NCBI GenBank assembly: GCA_963573385.1
Contig: CAUYLG010034782.1
Location: 23,066 to 87,065 of the forward strand
Direction: 5' to 3'
DNA from: Cacajao melanocephalus
Taxonomy: Eukaryota > Chordata > Mammalia > Primates > Pitheciidae
DNA: 64,000 bases
The notes under the pieces: model-generated
What the model saw: only the letters and a program-made list of their open reading frames with translations
Told to the model about the DNA's origin: nothing
Database searches by the model: none
In this document: positions 21,836 through 32,260 of the stretch, piece after piece
Position numbering within the stretch: the stretch's first letter is position 1
Layout of the letters: each line of letters starts with the position of its first letter
Translations under genes and position numbers: made by a program

Positions 21836-23058
21836 GCTCAGTTTCCCTATAAGCCTGTTCTGCAATGTCATTTGCTAACCACTTTTCTTCTTTTCATATA
21901 TAGGACAAAATTTCCTTCCATTCATATTCTACCTCCAAAATTCTGAATTAATATCATCTAAGCAATGAAGGTTTTAATGTGCCTACACTTCCATCTGTCT
22001 ATCCTCTAATTTTACCCTCAGGCCAGCCCCTTCCCTGAGCTCTACATATTTTCAATTCTCTACTGTAGCAATCTTCAAACTGAGATATCTGTGCCCTCCA
22101 ATATTCCAATGTACAAAGGGTATCTGAGAACAAATAGTTTCAAGAGAAGACATTTCCAGATCCTCAATTTCCACACATGCTTTCGCCTAACATATGAGCC
22201 TGAGAAAGTGCCTGTAGTCAGCATTATATCAATATTCTTTCCACCCTCCTAACCACCCCTCTTCCTCCATTTTAACAAAAGAAAAGCATAACTCTTATCT
22301 ATCCTGATATTACCACTGTAAAATAAATCTGGCAGTCTCCAGTTCTTTGCTTTCAACAAATATGAAGAATTTAATAAACATGATTACTAACACATCATTA
22401 AAAATTGGTTTGATGATAAATTATTATGTGATTTTTGGCATGTATCTGTAAGGGTGTTCATAGCCTTGAGTAACATTGTGCTTAAAAAGAAAAAACCAAA
22501 CAAACAGAAAAATGACATAGAATTGATGCTGCATCATCTCTCATTCCAACAATAGTAATTTTAATTCTTAATACATGAGCTAATTAGAAAAGAAAACCAG
22601 CCCCAAACATCTCCTTAAAAGATGCATTTCCAGTATAATTATTTTATATTTAATATTTATTGAAATGTATATTTTGATCAGTTGTCAACTAATTGAAACA
22701 AACAATTTAACCCAGAAGGAAGTTTTAACATTTGGACCTTAAAGCCTTAAAATACCTTGATCTTTTTTAAATTTCAATTTATATGCATATTTTTATGGTA
22801 GCTAAGTAGACAGAATACTAAAAAAAAAAAAAAAAACTTTCAACATGAAAATCTATCACTTTAGGATAAAATTTTGTGGCAAACATAGAACGAAATATGA
22901 GTAAAAGGAATGATGTATTTTTTTGGCTATGTAAGAAAAACTTGTTCAACTATATTTTAAATACAAGCATATTGTACTTGTTCAAGTATATTTTAAATAG
23001 ATGATGACGGGAATCAAATCACTATGGTTCACAGGCTCATGGATTCACTTAAAAGAGG
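21836..23058. other. Unassigned AT-rich DNA, about 1.2 kb
   Basis: It contains an 18-base A run near 22820 and two near-identical 24-bp units at 22940-22963 and 22976-22999 (one mismatch). No repeat family or gene is recognised. Confidence 0.55.
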
Positions 23059-23389
23059 TGATATAGTCTGACTCTGTGTCCCTACCCAAATATTATCTTG
23101 AATTGTAAGCCAAAATGTAATCCCCTTATGGGAGGTGATTATATCATGGGGGCAGTTCCCCCATGCTGTTCTCTTCACAGTGAGTGAGTTTTCATGAGAT
23201 CTGATGGTTTTATAGGGGACCCTTTCCCCTTCACTTTGTACCTCTCTCTCCTGCTGCGTTGTGAAGGATATGTTTGTTTCCCCTTCTGCCATGATTGTAA
23301 GTTTCCTGAGGCCTCCCCAGCCATGCAGAACTGTGAGTCAATTAAACCCCTTTACAAATTATATAACACAGTGAAAATGAACCAATACA
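23059..23389 (+). mobile_element. MST-type solo LTR (ERVL-MaLR)
   Basis: It starts TGATATAGTCTGACTCTGTG and ends ACCAATACA. The middle carries CATGAGATCTGATGGTTTTA and GAGGCCTCCCCAGCCATG, both MaLR landmarks. Flanks agagg/gaagg only partly agree. Solo LTR. Confidence 0.9.
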
Positions 23390-23594
23390 GAAGGATATAA
23401 TTGTGTTTTTCAAGATGTCACTAAAACAAACTGGAAATTATCCTTTGTAACTGTTTAAACACAATACAAAATAACAGCTGTCAACTTAGAGATGTGCAAG
23501 AGAGGAGATCACCAAAATTCTTTAGGTAGTTTAGAAGTGAAAATGTTTGAAGCCCATTGCTCTTGAGCCTTGCTTCTGAAAATGAGACTCCACA

Positions 23595-23720
23595 GGCATC
23601 CCCTGGAAACTTGTTAGAAATACGTATATCAAGCCCCCGTCAGCCTTGTTGAATTAGACTCATTCAAATATGATTCCCAAATAACCCATATCCCATTAAG
23701 GTTTAAGAAGCTCTGCAAGA
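23595..23720 (+). mobile_element. MER5A-like hAT fragment
   Basis: GGCATCCCCTGGAAACTTG then TTAGAAATACG follows the MER5A sense strand; the 3' part is strongly diverged. Confidence 0.55.
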
Positions 23721-23977
23721 TTTCTTCACTGAGCATCTCAGAGTTAACCTATTATATTCCTAACCTTTGACATTTCTTTCACATGTTTTCCTGTCCTCGT
23801 TAATGGCATCAGCATCCAGTTAACCCTGGGTAGAAACCCCAAGGTCGTGTTTAAGGCTTCCTCTTCACTTACTCCATCATCACTCCTCACATCCAATCAG
23901 CAAAGAAAGAAGGCAAATCATTATTTTTCATTATTTACTGTGTACTGCAACAAGGATAGAAATATATTCCAAGCTTA

Positions 23978-24265
23978 GGCTGGGCGTGGTGGCTCATGCC
24001 TATAATCCCAGCACTTTGGGAGGCTGAGGCAGGCAGGTCACAAGGTCAGGAGTTGAAGACCAGCCTGGCCGATATAATGAAACCCCATTTCTAATAAAAT
24101 AAAAAATATATATATCTGGGTGTGGTGGAGGGAGCCTGTAGTCCCAGATACTCAGGAGGCTGAGGCAGAAGATTCGCTTGAACCTGGAAGGCGGAGGCTG
24201 CAGTGAGCTGAGATCACACTACCGCACTTCAGCCTGGGTGACAGAGTGAGACTCCATCTCAAAAA
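23978..24265 (+). mobile_element. Alu (Y/Sc-like) with an AT-rich tail
   Basis: A full dimeric Alu; the left arm has AGGTCACAAGGTCAGGAG, closer to the Sc/Y type than Sx. The duplication tccaagctta lies at 23968-23977 and again at 24595-24604, after the AT-rich array. The whole of 23978-24594 is therefore one insertion plus later tail growth. Confidence 0.93.
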
Positions 24266-24594
24266 ACATACATATAATATAATATAATATATAATATATA
24301 TAACATTTTTATCTATTATATAATTTATACAATATAGTTATATATAATATATAATTATTAATATAATATGTAATTATATTCATATATTATATATTATAAT
24401 CATATTATATTAATAATTATATATTATATCATGTTATATTATATATACTATATGTATAATATACATTATATAAGGTATACAACATATTATGGATAATATA
24501 TAACATAATATATATGATATGTATTATATATTGTATATAATATATAATAATGCATATATAATATATAATATAATAGATATTATATTATATATTC
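24266..24594. repeat. AT-rich array grown from an Alu tail
   Basis: About 330 bp of almost pure A/T with TATAATATAT-like units and many short palindromes. It starts directly at the Alu tail and ends at the Alu's 3' target duplication. Cruciform formation and length polymorphism are plausible. Confidence 0.93.
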
Positions 24595-24654
24595 TCCAAG
24601 CTTAATTTAAATAATTGTTTTCTAATTCCAATGCCTTCTGTGGTGGACAGACTC

Positions 24655-25085
24655 TCTAAAGTAAACAGAGGAGCTATAAAGTTTTAAAGGGTTTATTTGA
24701 GCAAATAAAGATTTGTGATTGGGCAGCTCCAAACAAGAAGTGGTTTAGCGGATCCACTGAAGGAACTTAAGGGAGAGGCTTTATAGGACAAATGCAGAAG
24801 TAAAGCTAAGAAAATATTTGACTGGTTACAGTTATACAGTTGTCTTATTTGGTCTATCCTGTTGGAAAGTCTCTATTTACATAAATTTGTTGACTGCTTC
24901 TGATTGGTTGAGCTTAAGTTCTGCCTTTCTTTAACACATACATTTATAAGAAAGAGCTCAAGTTCTGTTTCACTATGTTTACAATTTTATCCGAGTTAAG
25001 GGCGCTGGCTTTGTCTGCTCAGAGATTCTTCAGGCCTGGTGAAGAATCTACTTTAACAACTGTAAGATGACCCCAACTAGTCTCT
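24655..25085 (-). mobile_element. Probable LTR fragment, family unassigned
   Basis: The organisation resembles an antisense LTR: a complement polyadenylation-like block (GGGTTTATTTG..) near 24690, then CTTCTGATTGGTTGAGC and a complement start near 25085. I cannot name the family. It could be another class of old repeat. Confidence 0.35.
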
Positions 25086-25094
25086 ACATGCTAT

Positions 25095-25655
25095 GGTAAT
25101 CCTTTTTTGTAATCTTCTCCCCTTGAGTGTATGTGGGAAGGTGAACCTGTGACTTGCTTTTGACAAAGAATATATACCAAAATAGGTCCCTCCTGTGCTT
25201 ACATTTTATAAGATTCCTTGCCAGACTTGCTTCAAGTCTCTGCACTGCTGGCCTTAAAATGGTGAGCTGAAAGATAATAAAGTGCCTGTGAAGAGTGCTA
25301 TGTGGCAGGGAACCAAGCCCACCACCCGCCCCCCGCCCCCACCAACCCCCTGCAGGAGCTGAGGGCAGCTCTTAGCACTACAGTCGCAAAATAAATAAAC
25401 AGATAATTTCTGCCAATAACTTGGGAGAGCTTGGAAACAGATTCTTCTCCAGACAAGGCCCCAGAAGACAATGTAACCCAGATGACAACTTGATTGCAGC
25501 CTTGTGAAAGACCCTGAAACTACCTCAGAGAGTACCCAGCTAAGCCATTTCTGGACTTCTGATCCACAGAAACTGTAAGGTATTAAATGTGTGTTGCTGT
25601 AAGCTGTTAAGTTTGTGTCAATTTGTTATGCACAGTAGAAAACTATGCGGGCTCT
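25095..25655 (+). mobile_element. MLT1 LTR (ERVL-MaLR), diverged
   Basis: The 3' part is typical: AACTGTAAGGTATTAAATG, TTGCTGTAAGCTGTTAAG, TTTGTTATGCACAGTAGAAA. Upstream, CTTGAGTGTATGTGGGAAGG and GACTTGCTTTTGACAAAGAA also fit. A C-rich spot lies at 25322-25352. Confidence 0.7.
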
Positions 25656-25794
25656 GATAATGTCTTAGCTGGACAGGTGAAAGAAGACCCTTGTCATTGC
25701 TCCTCTATCCACAGTTTTTCTCTTTTCTTCATCCTGCTTCAAAACAAATCTCCCCATGTCAAATTCATGCCTAAAATACTTCAAGGTCCTAAAA

Positions 25795-25850
25795 ACGCTG
25801 TCCAGAACATAGCAGGTTTTCAATTAATGTGTTAAATGAATAAGAATATA
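25795..25850 (+). mobile_element. L2 3' end fragment
   Basis: CAGAACATAGCAGGTTTTCA then ATTAATGTGTTAAATGAAT is the L2 terminus. Confidence 0.5.
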
Positions 25851-26519
25851 AAAGTCTTAGTAAGTTACCTGTATATTATATGACAATAATTAATGGACCT
25901 ATTGATTAAAAAGACACAGGGCAGGCCTTCAATATGCGTCAAGCTCACATACCAGGGAGATGATGGGGCTGAGGCAGTTGTGTTTCTGCTTAAATTTTAG
26001 CTTTACAGGTATTCTTTGTATCCTTTGAAAAGTCACCTCTCATATCAGACTGTCCTATTTTATAAGAACAAAAAGTAGGCAATCCTCTTTAAGCGCCTAA
26101 TTTATGTATTTTAAAACCATGTCCTGTTTCCAAATGCAAGGAGAAGGGAACTTTCGATTTACTGAGCACCGAGTTTCCTACTGTACGTTTCATGGGCTTC
26201 CTGTGATTTAGGGATCAGGCAGATGCCCAGCATACACAGGCCCAGCATCTATACTTTCTCACAGCAAAATAACTTTCACATTTGCCTCCATTTTGCTTTA
26301 TTCATTCACAGAGAGCTTTGAGTGCTGCCAAGTTCAAAATGTGTTGCTAAGAGACAAACTTGCCCTGTGGATAAGGAAAAGGAATCAAAGGCAACTTGCC
26401 AATGGTTTTCATTACTGACTCATTTATCAATCTGGGAAGACATAGGGCTGCTCTGCCTCTTGGTTTCCCCAAATGGTAATTAGAAAAAATTATCTGATGG
26501 ATGCTTTGTGCAGAAATGT
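25851..26519. other. Unassigned DNA
   Basis: No repeat or gene is recognised. Confidence 0.55.
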
Positions 26520-27125
26520 GATCCTATTAATTTCCATCACCCCCTCCTGTCTCGCTTCTGTTGAATCCATGCTGCACCCCAGTGCCAGATGGACTTTCGC
26601 ACAGCGCACCTCTGATTGCCTCTCTGCCTTCACACTTATGCTGAGGCCCTTCAGTGATCCTCCAGCTCATTATGGACCCATTCAAGCTGTTCAATAAGAG
26701 CCCTTTAGGATCTCGCCTCACCTTTCCGCTGTGGCTCCCTGGGTTTGCCCTGCATGTTCCTTGCATAGCAGCCACCTGGCTCACCAGATAACCCATGTCT
26801 TCCCAGCCCAAATTTTTGCTGCTGCCATGCTGGCTTGTTTACAAAGAAGTCCTCTGATATTTCTGGCAGTTGGAATTTGCCTCCATCCTTCAAAGCCTTT
26901 GCAATGATTTTCTTTATACTGTGCCTCTAAACAGAAATAATCTTCCCCTCCCTTCATTCCTGTGATTGTGTATTTTTCTATTTTGAGATTCCAGCTTTCT
27001 TCACTATAGTGGTTATAATATTTGTTATCCCTACTAGTCTATTGAGCTACTTGATTTTAGGCACTATGCCATCCACACTTGTCTCCCACACAATAACTCA
27101 CAAAAGCAGATACTTAATTTGTTTA
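26520..27125 (+). mobile_element. L2 LINE fragment
   Basis: Sense L2 from the late ORF2/3' region: CCTCTGATTGCCTCTCTGCC, GGCCCTTCAGTGATCCTCCA and ATTCAAGCTGTTCAATAAGA. The 3' part (27040-27110, TTTAGGCACTATGCC..CTTGTCTCCCACA) follows after a poorly matched stretch. Frames of 62-94 codons here are fragments of this dead LINE on either strand. Confidence 0.7.
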
Positions 27126-27139
27126 TTACACACGATGAC

Positions 27140-27355
27140 TAACATTTGTGTAGTGTGTTTTCTAGGCTAAGCATATTACATGCATTATCTTATTCACTCC
27201 TCATAATTACCCAAGAAGTTACTGTTATTAACCCCATTTTACAAATTGGGAAATTGAGGTTCTAAAAGATTATAAACTGGCTCAGGGTAACAGCCACACA
27301 GCTGTTCAGTGGCCAAGTCAAGATTTGAACACACATTTGTATAATCCTACTTCCT
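27140..27355 (-). mobile_element. MIR SINE, antisense
   Basis: A clear MIR complement: CATGCATTATCTTATTCACT, GTTATTAACCCCATTTTACA, and CAGTGGCCAAGTCAAGATTT to the end. Confidence 0.88.
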
Positions 27356-27599
27356 CTCTACTGAATGCTGTTGATTTACGGATATTTGAAAACTTAAAAC
27401 AGAAGTCCTGTAAATCCTTAAAATTCTTTTGAATAAAAATGATAAAGATTGCATTATTTGCAATAATGCATTTAATTTAGGCAGTCTCATTCACTGCAGA
27501 TGAGAGTTTCTACAGGTACAGCCTCCTTTCAGGACATTGAGATATTATTTTCAATACATATTTCATTTGAATAAGTTAGGATTTCATTTGACAGTGTGT

Positions 27600-27960
27600 A
27601 ACAGGGAAAAATACTGTAGTAGCTGAAACAATATAGAAACTTAGTTCTCTTTTTGTAAAAGAAAAGAGTTGTCAAACACTCCAGGGATACTATAGTGGCT
27701 CAAAGTTTTCAGGAGCCCAGGCTCCCCTAGTCTTGCTGTTCCCCCATGACCTTAGCATATACCGCATGATTCACCACAGCTTCCTAAGTCCCATTAGCAT
27801 GAAAAAGGTAGGAATGAAGAAAAGTTTGCTCTTTAAATAGTAAGGAGACTGCTCAAAAGAATTAGTAACACTTGAGCTCAAATTTCATTGGTTAAAAGTC
27901 ACATGGCCATACCTAGCTATGAGGGAATCTCGGAAATGTAGTCTTTGAGCTGACTGCTCT
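27600..27960 (+). repeat. Old interspersed repeat, family unassigned
   Basis: The run ACATGGCCATACCTAGCTA, then GGAATCTCGGAAATGTAGTC belongs to a familiar mammalian interspersed repeat that I cannot name with confidence. It starts near AGTAGCTGAAACAATATAGA. Confidence 0.4.
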
Positions 27961-28059
27961 GCTCCCTAAAATAAATGTGAGGTTATATTATTAAAGAAGA
28001 ATGAAAGAACAAATATTGAGGGGCAACTAGCAATTTTTGCCTCACATCGAACACAGGAT

Positions 28060-28410
28060 TTCTGTTTCTAGCAACTTGTTACACAGGTATCAAAGATATA
28101 TGCATAAAGATAGTTATTCAGCACTATTTGAAACAAACAAACGTAAGTAATTCTAAAGTCTTTAAGGATGTGGATAAGTTACTTCTAGTATGCCAACAAA
28201 ATGTGATGATGTTCTATGTAAAAATGTAGTTAAAATATATAGTTAAGTGAAAAAGCAACTTGGAAAACAGGGATTAGAGCATGATCTAATTTTTCAATAA
28301 ATAAAATATGAATAAAATGGCTTCTATATTGCTTTACATACTTACGTATTATTTTAATTTTTTTAAACCTATAAACATGTAATACCTTTACAGTGATTTC
28401 TTTTTGAGTT
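28060..28410 (+). mobile_element. L1M LINE 3' fragment
   Basis: Sense late-L1M text: GTTATTCAGCACTATTTGAA, ATGTGATGATGTTCTATG, then ATAGTTAAGTGAAAAAGCAA..AAACAGGGATTAGAGCATGA. AT-rich 3' UTR follows. Confidence 0.65.
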
Positions 28411-28749
28411 AAAATCTTATTTACCAAAAAAAGCATCCCTAACCTTAGGATCTTTTACATCCATTAATACAATTTTATTTGATATTCCTTTATTTCTGTC
28501 TTATTTGCTAACTCAGAGCAGCAACATTATAAAGCTTCACACTTGAGACTATAAAGGGATTGTTTTTGAGCCACTCTAGAAGAGTTTCTATCCAGGTTCT
28601 CTTAGCCAGCTCCAATCCTATCCCCTCAGCCTATTTCAATGCAGGACAGGAACACTTTCTGAGTCACAGTTATATAATAGAGTTCCACTATCAAAGAAGT
28701 TTGGAAAATGCTAAGTTGCATTAAAATGGTTTTTTTTTCTGTAGAATAT
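28411..28749. other. Unassigned DNA
   Basis: No repeat or gene is recognised. Confidence 0.5.
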
Positions 28750-28826
28750 TTTAGAGTCTTTGATAGGGAAAGACTTGTGAATCGATAAGAAAGATTCACA
28801 AGTATTTGCCTATCAAAGACTCTAAA
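28750..28826. repeat. Near-perfect hairpin, 34-bp arms
   Basis: The left arm 28750-28783 pairs with 28793-28826 at 32 of 34 positions around the nine-base loop GATAAGAAA. The size (77 nt) is that of a miRNA precursor. No transposon end or target duplication is visible. It is a hairpin by direct reading; whether it is transcribed is unknown. Confidence 0.93.
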
Positions 28827-28848
28827 TAATATGCATTAATATGCATAC

Positions 28849-28907
28849 AGTAAGTAATATGCATTGTTTAGAAAGTACTTTACCAGAAAGTACTGGTATT
28901 ACTTACT
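28849..28907. repeat. Second hairpin, nested stems
   Basis: The outer stem AGTAAGTAAT (28849-28858) pairs with ATTACTTACT (28898-28907). The inner stem AGTACTTT (28874-28881) pairs with AAAGTACT (28887-28894). It lies 22 bases after the 28750 hairpin. Confidence 0.8.
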
Positions 28908-29017
28908 TTCTCTAATAGGTTTTTGCATTGAATACTGTTCAACCTTCAGCAAATTCCTTTTCAGAGAAGAATTTGGGCAAATCATGAAGTAGACACAGGC
29001 TCTTAATGGTCCGTTAT

Positions 29018-29175
29018 TATCTTAGTCAGCTCTAGCTACAAAGGCAACAACAATAAACAAATTACAGACTTGGAGGCTTTCACAACTGATATTTATTTCT
29101 CATAGTTCTGGAGGTCTGGAAGTCCAAGATTATGGTGCAGATTTGGTTTCTGGTGAAGACCCACTTTCTAGCTCT
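29018..29175 (-). mobile_element. MLT1 LTR, antisense, outer element (first piece)
   Basis: It begins at the MLT1 end complement (ATCTTAGTCAGC) and runs to CTAGCTCT, where a second MLT1 is inserted. It resumes at 29534. Confidence 0.85.
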
Positions 29176-29533
29176 TGTCTTAGTCCATTTGTGCTGTTGG
29201 AACAAAACATTATAGACTGCCTGGCTTATAAACAACAGAAATTTCTTTCTCTTCTAGAGGGTGTGAAGTCCAAGATCAGGGTGCCAGCATAACTGGGCTC
29301 TGGTGATGGCCTCCTTCTGCAAGTGACCATCTTCTGTGTCCTCCCATGGTAGAAAGAACAAAGGAATGCCCTCTCCCTCCAACTCTTTTATAAGGGCACT
29401 CATCCCATTCATAAGAGCTCCACCCTCATGATCTAACCACCTCCAAAATGCCCCATCTCCTAGTACTACCACCTTGGGGTTTAAGATTTCATTATATGAA
29501 TTGGGGAGAGATATAAACATTCAGGCCATGGCA
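29176..29533 (-). mobile_element. MLT1 LTR inserted in another MLT1
   Basis: A complete antisense MLT1 (A/B-like) from TGTCTTAGTCCATTTGTGCT to CATTCAGGCCATGGCA. A repeated cttgt (29174-29178 and 29534-29538) marks the insertion site approximately. It is younger than the surrounding MLT1. Confidence 0.9.
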
Positions 29534-29782
29534 CTTGTAAATGGCCATCTTCTCATTGTGGCTCACAGGGCCCTTTCCTCAATGCATATGCTTGGAGAGA
29601 GAGAGAGAGATAAAGCAAGCTCTTATGTTTCTTCCTCTTTTTAGAAGAGTATTAATTCTATCATAAAGGCCTCAAGACCTGTCTAGTTCTAAGGATGTCC
29701 CACAGGCCCCACCTCCAATACCATCACATTGGGGGTGAGGGCTTTCCCAAATCAATTCTGTGGCAGACACATTCAGTCCACA
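29534..29782 (-). mobile_element. MLT1 LTR, antisense, outer element (second piece)
   Basis: It continues the element from 29018: AATGGCCATCTTCTCATTGT to ACATTCAGTCCACAG. A short (GA)n lies at 29595-29611. Confidence 0.85.
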
Positions 29783-29799
29783 GGAGACCCAACAACCTT

Positions 29800-30180
29800 T
29801 CCATCTCCCATCACCAGCTCACCATTCCTTTTGTTCCAGATAGACCAACTCTTCTGTTCCACCCTTCCAGCTCTCTTCACTTGGCAAATTCCCACTTTTC
29901 CTTCAAACCTCTACTCAAATTTAGCCCCTCCATGAAGACTTCCTTGCTCATCCTCTTACCTCCCCCACCTGCCAAGTTTTCTTTACTTTGATCATAATAC
30001 TCACCACCACTGTGTGTGTAATATCTAATGCATTTCTCAGTCCCCACCACTGGAATGCAAATCCCCTCAATGCTAATGGCTTGTGGCTCATTTGCTTTTG
30101 TATCTTCAGAACCTAAAACAGTACCTGGAATATAAGGTATGGTGTAATACATACTTTTAAATGAATACATGGGTGAGCTT
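29800..30180 (+). mobile_element. L2 LINE 3' fragment
   Basis: Sense L2: TTCAAACCTCTACTCAAATT, CTCCATGAAGACTTCCTTGC and the terminus ATCTTCAGAACCTAAAACAG..TACCTGGAATATAAGG. The 98-codon frames around 29695-30170 are LINE remnants on both strands. Confidence 0.78.
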
Positions 30181-30479
30181 GGAAGTTAAATGATGTGTTT
30201 AGGATAAGTTGCAAAGTAGAGAAATTTACCTCTATTTTCTGCTTAGTAGAAAAATTATTTCTTAAAATAAGAAATTTAAGAGTTCTTTATGTGAAGGAGG
30301 TTTCATGAGTAAATGCATACTGTAAATAAGGTTTCAGAATTTAAAGCGGCTATCATGAAATAAAAAGTACCATCTCTAGTTTGAGTTGAATGCTTATTTC
30401 TCATAAGTCCTGCTAAATTTTCACATTAGGGTGTAAGTTTGTCTCATTTTCATTAATATAAAGGTCCTACCAGAAAATG
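30181..30479. other. Unassigned AT-rich DNA
   Basis: No repeat or gene is recognised. Confidence 0.5.
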
Positions 30480-30878
30480 TTGTTATGAATCAAATTGCCT
30501 TCCTCAGAAAGACAGGTTTAAGCCCATCCCTCAGTACCTGTGAATGTGACCTTATTTGGAAAGAGGGTCTTTGCAAATGTAATCAAGCTAGGGTGAGGTT
30601 GTGTTTGATCCAAGTGGGATCCCATTCATTATACTGGTATCCTTATATGAAGAAGAGAAGAGACACACAGACATACAGGGGAAACACTATGCAAAGATAG
30701 AGGTAGAGATTGAAGTTATTCATCTACAAGTCAAGGAGTATCAAGGGGTTTTAGCAACATCAGAAACTAAGAAAAAGGCACGCAACCACCCCTGGAGTCT
30801 TCAGAAAGAAGATGGCCCTGCCGACACCCTGATCTCAAACTTCTGGCCTCCAGAACTGTAAGAAAATTAATTTCTGTG
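30480..30878 (+). mobile_element. MLT1 LTR (C/D-like), first piece
   Basis: Sense MLT1: CAGTACCTGTGAATGTGACC, TATTTGGAAAGAGGGTCTTT, GGCCTCCAGAACTGTAAG. It is interrupted by an Alu after TAATTTCTGTG and resumes at 31177. Confidence 0.93.
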
Positions 30879-31176
30879 TTTTTGTTTTTGTCTTGAGACG
30901 GAGTCTTGTTTTATTTCCCAGGCTGGAGTGCCAGTGGCATGATCTGGGCTCACTGTAACCTTCACCTCCCAAGTTCAAGTGATTCCCCCACCTCAGCCTC
31001 CTGAGTAGCTGGGATTACAGTTGCCTGCCAGCACACCCAGCTAATTTTTGTATTTTTAATAGAGACAGGGTTTTGCCATGTTGGCCAGGCTGGCCTCAAA
31101 CTCCTGACCTCAGGTGATCCACTGTCTTGGCCTCCCAAAGTGCTGAGATTACAGGTGTGAGCCACCACACCTAGCC
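30879..31176 (-). mobile_element. Alu (AluS-like) inserted in an MLT1
   Basis: A full antisense Alu; the tail complement is TTTTTGTTTTTG and the 5' end complement is CACCTAGCC. The 11-base duplication taatttctgtg is exact at 30868-30878 and 31177-31187 and belongs to the host LTR. Confidence 0.96.
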
Positions 31177-31187
31177 TAATTTCTGTG

Positions 31188-31244
31188 GTTTTAAGCCACC
31201 AGGTTTGTGGCATTTTGTTACAGCGGCTGTTGGAAACTGATACA
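31188..31244 (+). mobile_element. MLT1 LTR, 3' end piece
   Basis: The end of the MLT1 started at 30480: GTTTTAAGCCACCAGGTTTG and the terminal AACTGATACA at 31244. Confidence 0.92.
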
Positions 31245-31289
31245 GGTATATATTGCTCCATAGAACTCATTTAAACTAGTGACTCTCAG

Positions 31290-31400
31290 ACTTGTGATCC
31301 CAGGTTCCACTTCTACCAGGTCTGAGTATATCTAAGGTAAAGCCCGGAAATGTGTGTGGTTAATAAGCTACTTAGGTGATTCCAAGCATGGTGGATCACA
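31290..31400 (+). mobile_element. MER5A-like hAT fragment
   Basis: The 3' half of MER5A sense: CTACCAGGTCTGAGTATATC, AAAGCCCGGAAATGTGTGTG, then TTAGGTGATTCCAAG. Confidence 0.55.
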
Positions 31401-32084
31401 GACAAAATCTTACAAAATGTTAATTTAAGCTGTCAAGGTGCTTTGCTTCTTCCCTGACTTTAATCAAAAGTCAGGTTCTTTCTCCTGTGCTTTTTCCCAA
31501 GCAGACCGGGGAACAAAAAACAAGCACGTATATTTGGTTCAATACTAACCCAAAAAGATCAACAGGAATTTTCATGATAAAGCAATGCTAGCTAAGCTGA
31601 TATATCATATCCCAAATTGTAGACCAGAGGGACTAGAGTTCGCCAAATGACTTTCCCATTGACTAGGGGAATACAGAAATTCTGACAGACTCTTATTTCA
31701 CAACAAAACGAGCAGGTGTTGTAATACTGCAAATGACATGTGCTGCCAACAGCATTCCCCTCTGCTCTGGTGGCTCACTTTGAATGTTTTAGTGTGTCCA
31801 CTCACTCACAGCTTCCCTGCAGCACAGCCGGCCGGAGAAGGGAGGGGAATTGAGGTTCATCAGGAGCTGTGCTCCTGTGACAAATTCCTGACTTGGAAAC
31901 TCAGAGAATGATCTGCATCAAGTTCTCCACCTACATCTAGTCCAATCATTGAGAACCTGAAGATGACGCTGCTTAAAGCTCAGTGCTAAAGACATCAGGA
32001 CTTGGATCTCAGCACTGAGCGGATCACTGAAAGTTACCACCCAAATCATCAGGCACATCAGTCTTGATGGATACACAACAGGAA
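31401..32084. other. Unassigned, mixed-composition DNA
   Basis: 31740-31960 is less AT-rich and free of repeats. No exon or promoter can be supported. Confidence 0.5.
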
Positions 32085-32260
32085 TTAGAGTCTAGTACTC
32101 AGCTTGGCCATGTCTCTAATTGCTGTGTGACTAGGCCCAAGTTATTTACCTTCTCTGAACCTCAGCAACTTCATCTATAAAACAGTGATGATAATAATTC
32201 CTACCTCCAAGGGGGCTACTTGGAGATACAACAAAATGGTGTATAAAAAATTATCCGTAA
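32085..32260 (+). mobile_element. MIR SINE
   Basis: Sense MIR: TTGCTGTGTGACTAGGCCCA, TCTCTGAACCTCAGCAACTT, CAGTGATGATAATAATTCCT. Confidence 0.85.

Noticed and set aside
31454..31476. Small hairpin (9-bp stem, 5-base loop)
   Set aside because: Short AT-rich stems of this size are frequent by chance; no supporting context.
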